From the NCBI GenBank assembly GCA_947462335.1, contig OX381709.1:41448933-41512932 (forward strand): 64,000 nt of DNA, given 5' to 3'. How positions within the stretch are numbered: position 1 is the stretch's first letter; the number at the start of each line of letters is the position of its first letter. Source of the stretch: Harmothoe impar. Lineage: Eukaryota > Annelida > Polychaeta > Phyllodocida > Polynoidae. Position numbers and translations under genes: made by a program. The notes beneath the pieces are model-generated. The model was not told the origin of the DNA. It did no database searches and was given only the letters and a program-made list of their open reading frames with translations. This document shows positions 56,761 through 64,000 of the stretch, in pieces.

Positions 56761-58733
56761 GTTGCTTCATGGACTACTAGTCTACTTACTATACCGGAAA
56801 GGAGACTGAAGGAACAGGACAGCAATTCGCCGAATAATGAATTACAGGTGTTATACTGCTTCCTGCTAGTAAGATAATACTTAATATGCACTAATGCAGG
56901 GATTGCTTCAACTATGCGTTAATATATCAAACAATAAATGGGGGTGTGAAATGAGAAAAATGCATTTCTTCGAGCTTCACAGGGATCGAAGTTAGTATTT
57001 TGCATTAACATAAAGTAATCCAAATCGCCAATTGGACACATAATATTACCCTACCTCTATACCACATATGATATACAGGAAGGGTTAAGTTTTAAATACC
57101 ATTGGAATTATTGGAATGTCCTTCCGGCAAAAAATGCCGATTTTATTTCCTCATTGCTTTTACACAGATCTCTGGAATCTGATGAGCACATAAACTGCGC
57201 ATTTCCATTGAGACTTCACATCCCTTTAATGGTTGTTCTGTAAGTCAATACCAGAACAACTCAAAGGGTTTATCTGAGTAATAAACCAATTCCCCACAGA
57301 GTGCTTCATGTTCATGATTGGTAATTACCAGGTTACCCAGGTAAGCCAATTCTTCAGTAACAATGCTTAAATTAATAAGAAATTAATAAAAAATATATAT
57401 GACAGTGCATCAGCCTTCCTGTGCTAAACTTCCATACGCTTTTACGTAACCACAAAAAAAAACATTATTGGTTTATGAAAGAAGCCTATTTTGGGAAACT
57501 TCCAAGACTACTTTTTATGTGTTGTGTACAGCCTCTGGTTTAACAGTGCATTGGTTTATCCAATTTCTGCGTACTATATGATCCAAGACTCGTTATTGGC
57601 TTTGGTAACCTAATATGCTGTCAATGATAAATGTACCGTTGATAAGACATCTGAGATACTAGGTCTTTTGATCTTTTCTATCTTGAGACGATTTTAGTTG
57701 TTGTAATGGCACAGATATGTCAGTATAATACAACACACCCATTCTTTCATCGTCTCATCTTAACATCAACAACTTTTCGAGTGTTGCATATTGTAAGTTT
57801 TATATATTGCAGTACTGACAAGAGAAGGAATCAATATCCATGGATGGAAAAAGTTCAAGGGTTATTTCACTCCCCAAAACAAATATTCATCTGGCATCAG
57901 GGAGGCTATGTTTCAACTTTGAGATAGCTCCCTTTATATAATGCGGACTGTTGATTTATTCGAAACTTTCCTTCTGTCACAATCCCCTCCCCACCCCCCC
58001 CCCCCCCACCCCACCCCTTGAGGGATCGAGATATTTTTCTTCCCACTCACCAAATCTGGATGCGTACTTGCCCTTGGGAGCATAATAATGCTTGTTTTTT
58101 CTCTCTGAAAACAGGTGTCATTATCCAATTAGAATGATATGGGAGCCGGGGTATGGGAGTATATATCGTTATAAATCCTACCACTGACCCCAGTAATCCA
58201 AGAACATTGTTGTAGAACACTGTCATATAAATAGCGCACACATGAATGTATTGATTGCATTATCTCTGGTCCTGCATTGAGGACAAACATACGTCCTACA
58301 TACCCCCTCCTTCAATCACAGGACAAGTTCAGTTTCAGTAACGGACCCCAGGTGGTATGTGAATAGTCAGGTGCACCCACCCCCTCCTCCTCCATTGCCT
58401 GGCCTTCCTCCAGTGTGGACCCCTTAACCCTGCCACCAGCACATGCACCAGCACGGCATGAGCCAGGTGCGACATGGGGTGGGGATCACAGGTAACTAGA
58501 TACCACTTAGTGTGCTGGGGATGGAGGGGGTGGGGTCGGGGGTAAGTTTACTTGGTGGGAGTTTAATTAATATCAAGAGTAGGCCTACCAGTAATTGTTA
58601 ATGCTGTTCTCCTGAAGTAAAACTTGTGTCAGGTATAAAATGTTGGTAGTGATACGAGTTTGGGACAGTTGTGACAGCTGGTGGGCGTTTGCCAGTGCCT
58701 CAAGATTGGACAAATATAGCGATGGAACAGGAG
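56761..58733. other. Non-coding stretch, AT-rich, with C14
   Basis: C14 lies at 57994-58007. No gene is recognised. Confidence 0.45.
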
Positions 58734-58840
58734 GGAATAACACATGCAGGCTGCCACTCGCAGATCTCGTGAGATCTTGGTTCTGTCAACGGAACGTCGC
58801 TTGTTCCTAGCAAGCTATGCTTAATCTCGCGTGTTATTCC
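58734..58840. mobile_element. Small TIR-bounded repeat, 107 bp
   Basis: The arms GGAATAACAC (58734-58743) and GTGTTATTCC (58831-58840) are exact inverted repeats. The interior segment 58764-58820 matches 10677-10740. It also contains the palindrome ATCTCGTGAGAT. Confidence 0.5.
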
Positions 58841-59425
58841 TAGGACAGAAGTAACATGGCCCCGCACATGGAACCACCAGAATGATCGCTATAGCCAACC
58901 TGAAAAACTTCCAAAATCGTTTTTTATGCCATTTTCTGTCTGAAAATCGTATTTATCTTACCCCCTTCATCCCAAAATTGTACTAAAATCATACTTTTAG
59001 TTTAGGGTTACTACATTAATGCCACGTTACTAATAACATGTTAATTCTTCTTGAGGAATTTCATTGGGGAATTTCGCCATAGAATGAAATATTGCTTTTT
59101 ATGATAAAGGAAAGAATGAATCTTACAGGTTGGATATGGCAAAGATTCCTATGTATAACTTGCATCTCACATGACATATAACCTGCATCCTGACTGTGAG
59201 AACCCTATAACCCGAAAATAGGAGCATAAAAGTTGCTATTTTGTTGATTTTTTATTACTTGAACAAAAATTGTACTGGATAACCCAAAATCGTATATATT
59301 AAATCATACTCATAATGCAAAATCGTATTGAGGCTCAAAATGTAACAAAATGAGGCCAAAGGTCATCAGCCATTTTGAGATTTTTGGCTCAAAACAGGTT
59401 AAATCGTCCTAGTTGGCAGCCCTGC
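58841..59425. other. Non-coding stretch with AAAATCGTA words
   Basis: AAAATCGT / AAATTGTACT words recur at 58913, 58944, 58975, 59268, 59288 and 59320. An opening near ACCTGAAAAACTTCC and a close near AACAGGTTAAATCG hint at an imperfect element, but the TIR is too weak to call. Confidence 0.35.
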
Positions 59426-59602
59426 GAACTACCCCTCCCCACCATATAACCCGCATAGCTCTCTCATGGCCTGTGACCAAGGCCAAGTGACGACTGAGAC
59501 TGAGTACAAATAAGTCACTATTACATGTAATACATTTATACGAATTTCAGATAGAAAGAAAAGAGGCCAATTAAAATGAATGTTAATACCAAATACATAG
59601 CT
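59426..59602 (+). repeat. Direct duplication, copy 1 (~180 bp)
   Basis: Shared with copy 2 at 60600-60782: CCCTCCCCACCATA, TCTC.CATGGCCTGTGACC, GTGACGACTGAGACTGAGT then CA, GTCACTA, ACATTTATA.GA.TTTCAGA, and an AATACA.A tail. Identity is about 80% by eye. Confidence 0.8.
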
Positions 59603-60281
59603 ATATTATAGTATGACAGCAATCTTTAAGGTTATAATCTATTTCGAAGTGCAGATGGCTTATGTAATTTCTATAATTGACTCAGGATCGGGGTGCTTGT
59701 TAAAGTGATTGAAATGTATTTGGAGATTTCAAGTGTTTTTCCTTCTGAATAACATCAAGTTGGTCAATAAAGAGTGTGACAGATCAACATAATATGTCTT
59801 ATCATAGTAACTGGTAAGCATACAGGTATACTGACTGATCAACACGCATGGTCTACTGATCGATACACGTCTAGACTGACCAATAGACACCGTGACTGCC
59901 CAACACAGTATCCACACTCATGTACCTATGGCCACACTCATAATAATGCACCCCCTCATGCTATATATTTAATGTATATATGTTTATAAAGGGATGACAT
60001 TGATCATAAAGTCTATCATCCTCACTTCCCATCTGCAGACTGAAAGTTCCAGATAACACAGAGGAAATCCTTCTTAAAAGTACAGCTACTACATTTTTCA
60101 TGTTCACCAAGCTTAATTGGGTCAATTGGCTAAAATGAAATTAGTGGGTGTGATGAAAGCCTGTCTGCTGCTAATGGCCAGTCATGGAATGCTGCTGCTG
60201 ACGTCGAGAGTCTGCAGGGTTTTTGGTGGTTATGACGCTGGTTAACTGGTGGTTACCGCTGCTGCAGCCATTCTGATGGTG
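59603..60281. other. Non-coding spacer between the two duplicated copies
   Basis: AT-rich unique DNA; nothing recognised. Confidence 0.45.
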
Positions 60282-60502
60282 GTAAACCCTTTAAGGACAG
60301 CAGGGTGAACAAATGTTGCATGTTCATTTCTGTTGTGTTTTTTTGTCAAGATGCACTAACGCGGCGCCGGCGAGTAATTCTGCAGCATTGCGTTGGTGGA
60401 TCATGCCCATGCTTCGGGGGATGTCTATCAAGCCCTGTAGGGTCGGCAGGATGTATGGATTCAGCACTTTAGGAATAAAGCTTATGCTGGCGTTAAAGGG
60501 CT
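60282..60502. mobile_element. Degenerate member of the CCCTTTAAGG MITE family
   Basis: The left end is AAACCCTTTAAGGACAGCAGG, nearly identical to that at 15.8 kb. The right end, reverse-complemented, is AGCCCTTTAACGCCAGC. The core has GCCGGCGAGTAATTCTGCAGC and GGTGGATCATGCCCATGCTT, resembling the 15.8 kb copy. The TTAA duplication is lost. Confidence 0.5.
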
Positions 60503-60599
60503 ATGGTGTGGTGGTAGGGTCAGCAGCTGTAGTGGACTCATCACCACCACTCACCACGTTAAGAGCCACAATGGGCCATGTTCACAACTCGACACCTGC

Positions 60600-60782
60600 A
60601 ACTCCCACCCCTCCCCACCATAAAACACACATACCTCTCCCATGGCCTGTGACCTAACCGTAGGCCAGGTGACGACTGAGACTGAGTGCAAAAACGTCAC
60701 TACATGTATTAACACATTTATATGATTTTCAGAAAAATGGTCGAGGCAGAATACATGAACATAAATACAAATACATCAATTC
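60600..60782 (+). repeat. Direct duplication, copy 2 (~180 bp)
   Basis: See copy 1 at 59426-59602; the two lie 1.17 kb apart in the same orientation. Confidence 0.8.
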
Positions 60783-61322
60783 AACAAAAAAGATTTTAAT
60801 GATAAAGTCTCTTTGCAGCGCAAGCCATTTTAATCCCTAGCCTTTATACCTAACCTTTGATGATAACCTGTAAGGCTGCAGCTAAATCCGTGCATTGTCG
60901 TATTTTCAGTCAATACTATAATTATGGTGTGTGCGGTGATATTTGTCTGGGGGTCGCTGTTACCTGGAGTTACTGTCTGGTAACTACCTCGGTCTGCTGA
61001 CGTCATAACAGCGAAAGCATAACGTCACCAGGGATAAAATAGGTGGTGGCACCTATAGCCTATAGGCGTCATCCCCTCTCCATGTGCACCCCTTAGCACC
61101 CTACCCTTACCACAAGCTGCCCACCACCCCCTCTCACAGCCTCAGTCTCTGTACACACCTGGGCTGACAGTAAGCGGCCCACCCCGCCTATTGCTGCTCC
61201 ATCTCCGTGATCATCTCCCTACTACTACAGTACTTACTCCTGCTGCTGTGGGGGAGCTAGTGCACTCATTAACACTCTCCTGTCACAGCAACAACCAATC
61301 CCCTACCTACTGCTCCTAGGCT
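60783..61322. other. Non-coding stretch, GC-richer
   Basis: CRE palindrome at 60998-61005. C-rich sequence lies at 61070-61310. No gene is recognised. Confidence 0.45.
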
Positions 61323-61620
61323 AGGAAAATGTTGCGTATCAGGTAACATGGTGAAAAAAATCTAGATTGTGTAGGTGGTATTTCATTTTAGTTTATTATA
61401 TTGCATTTTTTGGGTGGTAGTAGGAGCGGATAAGGTGTTCAGATATACCTTAAGATTGATAAGTCTGTCTTTTGTACGCCTATATATAGCTCATAAAAAA
61501 TGAAAATCGCACAAAGCACACTTATTTTCAAAATTGTTTGAAAAAAAAAACACTCAAAAAGTTAGGGTCGGCCATTTGTTCAGCAGAGTAGACTCGGGGT
61601 ACCGGAAACACTTATTTTAC
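61323..61620. mobile_element. Divergent member of the GTGTTTCMGGTAAC TIR family, ~300 bp
   Basis: The left end is AGGAAAATGTTGCGTATCAGGTAAC. The right end, reverse-complemented, is GTAAAATAAGTGTTTCCGGTACC. The word TTAGGGTCGGCC in the right end matches the GGCCGACCCTA word inside the 29.7 kb copy. The TIRs have many mismatches. Confidence 0.45.
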
Positions 61621-63025
61621 GCCATGGGTAATTCCTAATGTTGTTGTCTGTCAGTGGGATATCTGTCGTTAATATATGTAGTGATATTACAGGTTTATTT
61701 TAAATGTAATATATATATTCAGCACTAGATGCTGCCTTTAGGTCTCAAACCGGTTCCACAGTGCGTTCAGCCATATTTGATTCAGCTGGTTATGAATTAA
61801 AGCACTGATAAGAAAGCTCTATTCAGGCACCGAGTAACTGCAATCATTCACTAGGAGACGGAAATGGAGATGCATCGTACTGGGGCAACTGAGAAGCCAT
61901 TGTGAATGTGGCATTTTCCTACTTTATTAATTTTCGAGATTGTTCATGAAATAAGTATCTGTTCAGAAGAGGTACTATATACATGTACATGTAATTTCTG
62001 ATGAAGGTGAGAGGTCTAACATCACCTCGCACCAGACAATATTGCTTCTTAGATGTCAAGAATGTGTCAAGCATCTACAGGTGTCCATTAATCAATCTGC
62101 GTTGTACACCGCTTGGTCAGGTGCATTTCCCTATACTACTCTGACATCTCAAAGTATACATCAGATCCCCTTAGAGGTTCAAGATTACTTATACTTCTCT
62201 TAAACCACATATTCGACTAGAACAGTACTAGAATTGTGAGTGGGATACGCTTGGTGATTATGCCACTTTAATTGACCCTCGGTATGTGAGGATATACGAT
62301 ATACCCATTGTGCGAAGTCCTTGGTATTAGTCTTCTACCGTGGGTTAAAGAGTTCTACCATAAGGGCTGTATCTGATGGAAACCATGCAAGGGCAGACAA
62401 CTAACATTTTAAGCGTTTGGCACTCTGCATTCATGTCAGGCCATTTTTCTCATTCATCACCTTATGTGTTTAATGCACACTAGGCGGTCTGGAATTTTAC
62501 TAAAGATTGATCGTGTGATACAAGTTCCACAAGTTTCAATGCAAAATGACCTTTATCCCCTCGATGCAGTGAATACTAAAAGTCAACCCTCGCTACAGGT
62601 ACCTCGAACATCTACTACCTTGATTTCTCACTTCCGCAGACAGAAGCCCTTGCGTTTTTCAATTCCTAGGAATTTCTGGCTGAATCTAAATTATCAATGT
62701 TTTGACCTATTGTCCTTCATACGTGTTTAAATTTCAACCCCGAAGTAGCTCACTATAACTCATAGCATCTCTAAGCCAAAAGTAAATCTGCATATGAATA
62801 GCAACATTTGTGGGCCACATGCCTTAACGATGTGTACTCTACTGAATAGATATCACTACATTGTATATGACAATATTTCAGATGTAGTATTTTTTTCATT
62901 AAATGAGATGTCTTTGGTTGGTGTTGAGTAGGCTGCTTGCTTAACACAGTAGCTGTGTATTGTTTGACAGGTTGACACTCTCCCCATCAGAACTAGGCAT
63001 GTAGGCGGGTGTCAGCCCCAGCCTG
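61621..63025. other. Non-coding stretch
   Basis: No gene is recognised. The frame at 62464-62730 (88 codons) has no known domain. Overlapping TACATGTA octamers at 61980 and 61986. Confidence 0.45.
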
Positions 63026-63072
63026 CACCACCACCACCACCACCACCACCACCACCACCACCACCACCACCA
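63026..63072. repeat. (CAC)n / (CCA)n microsatellite, ~15 units
   Basis: Pure CAC run of 47 bases. It gives poly-Thr and poly-Val open frames on the two strands, which I reject as coding. Confidence 0.95.
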
Positions 63073-63539
63073 GTAGGGCAGTGAAAGGCAACCAAAGGTC
63101 AGCCTCCTGGGCACAAGGTGCTGCCCTGCCACCACCACCAGCCACCACCAGGGGCTCCAGGGGTAGGGAAGGAAGCCTCACAATGCCCACCGGGCCCAGC
63201 ACCACCCAGCTCATGTTGACCGCCAGAGATCCCCCTCCCGTTGCCATGGTAATGTGATATGATAGGCAGGTAAAGGTCAACAGGGTCGGTTGTTGAGAGA
63301 AATCATGGGCAGGGGTCTCTAAATTTAAAAAGAAAATTTGCTACAAGGGACTGACTACTGACAACAAGGGGTAGTGTTGTATGAGAATTCCTGACAATAC
63401 AGTGAGTCTCTATACCCAATTACAGCAGGGCCAACACTGCTGTCAAGAGGCTAATACTGCTGACAAAAAGCTATGGGTCCACTGTCATGAATCTATGAAT
63501 GCTGACAAGAAATTAAGTTCGCTGAAGCTGTGAATTCAG
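63073..63539. other. Non-coding stretch leading into a minisatellite
   Basis: GCTGACAA.A words near 63450, 63463 and 63500 resemble decayed units of the following array. Confidence 0.4.
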
Positions 63540-64000
63540 TCAATAGGATATATGGCTGCAGGCAATACGATATAGCTGCAGTCAATAGGATATGGCTGCA
63601 GGCAATATGATATGGCTGCAGGCAACAAGATATAGCTGCAGTCAATGGGATATGGCTGCAGACAATAAGATATAGCTGCAGTCAATAGGATATGGCTGCA
63701 GGCAATAAGATATGGCTGCAGGCAACAAGATATAGCTGCAGTCAATGGGATATGGCTGCAGACAATAAGATAATGCTGCAGTCAATAGGATATGGCTGCA
63801 GGCAATAAGATATAGCTGCAGTCAATAGGATATGGCTGCAGGCAATAAGATATGGCTGCAGGCAACAAGATATAGCTGCAGTCAATGGAATATGGCTGCA
63901 GACAATAAGATATAGCTGCAGTCAATAGGATATGGCTGCAGGCAATAAGATATAGCTGCAGTCAATAGGATATGGCTGCAAGCAATAAGATACGGCTGCA
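63540..64000. repeat. Minisatellite, 20 bp unit, >=23 copies, runs off the window
   Basis: The unit is GATATGGCTGCAGGCAATAA / GATATAGCTGCAGTCAATAG (20 bp). Subtypes recur in a set order, suggesting a higher-order repeat (GGCAATAAGATATGG, GGCAACAAGATATAG, GTCAATGGGATATGG, GACAATAAGATATAG). Each unit carries CTGCAG (PstI site). The array is cut by the window edge. Confidence 0.95.

Noticed and set aside
63009..63280. Poly-Thr or poly-Val coding frames
   Set aside because: They are translation of the (CAC)n microsatellite on either strand.

Overview
This window looks like intergenic or intronic DNA from an animal nuclear genome. It has no operons, no dense coding and no convincing protein-coding gene of the host. 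It does have AT-leaning unique DNA, many short terminal-inverted-repeat (TIR) elements, several minisatellites, long poly-C tracts and a decayed 3' end of a non-LTR retrotransposon. The palindrome TACATGTA occurs 24 times by hand count, a bias I associate with marine invertebrates such as lancelets and molluscs. A lancelet-like or lophotrochozoan source is my best guess, but I cannot name the species.

Layout. 0-9 kb: a 0.9 kb TTAA-flanked TIR element (469-1380), a ~100 bp tandem repeat (3316-3580), a GC-rich promoter-like block with CRE, paired ETS-like and NRF1-like sites (3810-3915), and two large minisatellites (53 bp unit at 6009-6706, 26 bp unit at 7921-8460). 9-21 kb: mostly unique DNA with GC-rich patches, most copies of a recurrent 9-mer GAGC[A/T]GCTC, an E2F-like site cluster, and a strong hairpin at 18308-18369. 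20-24 kb: three TIR elements whose ends carry CCGTA and (T)TATAAGC or TAATAAGC. 29.7-31 kb: a TIR element and then the LINE 3' fragment. 34-39 kb: small elements, a dispersed repeat with an internal 18 bp array, a 129 bp tandem array and a purine-rich tract. 39.7-41 kb: a pair of inverted repeats 1.3 kb apart. 41-53 kb: mainly unique DNA with small TTAA elements and a partner copy of the 36 kb repeat. 53.2-54.5 kb: a composite foldback structure. 54.7-55 kb: a 58-61 bp minisatellite. 58.7-61.6 kb: a ~180 bp direct duplication and further small elements. 63-64 kb: a (CAC)n tract and a 20 bp minisatellite that runs off the window.

The most unusual signal is GAGC[A/T]GCTC, often inside the 11 bp palindrome TGAGC-W-GCTCA. 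I find 24 exact copies where about 0.5 would be expected at even base composition. Apart from one small tandem array, they lie in unrelated flanking sequence, so ordinary transposition does not explain them. The full CRE palindrome TGACGTCA is also over-represented (11 copies against about 1). Together with the promoter-like block, this suggests a region with regulatory content inside repeat-rich DNA; that reading is inference.
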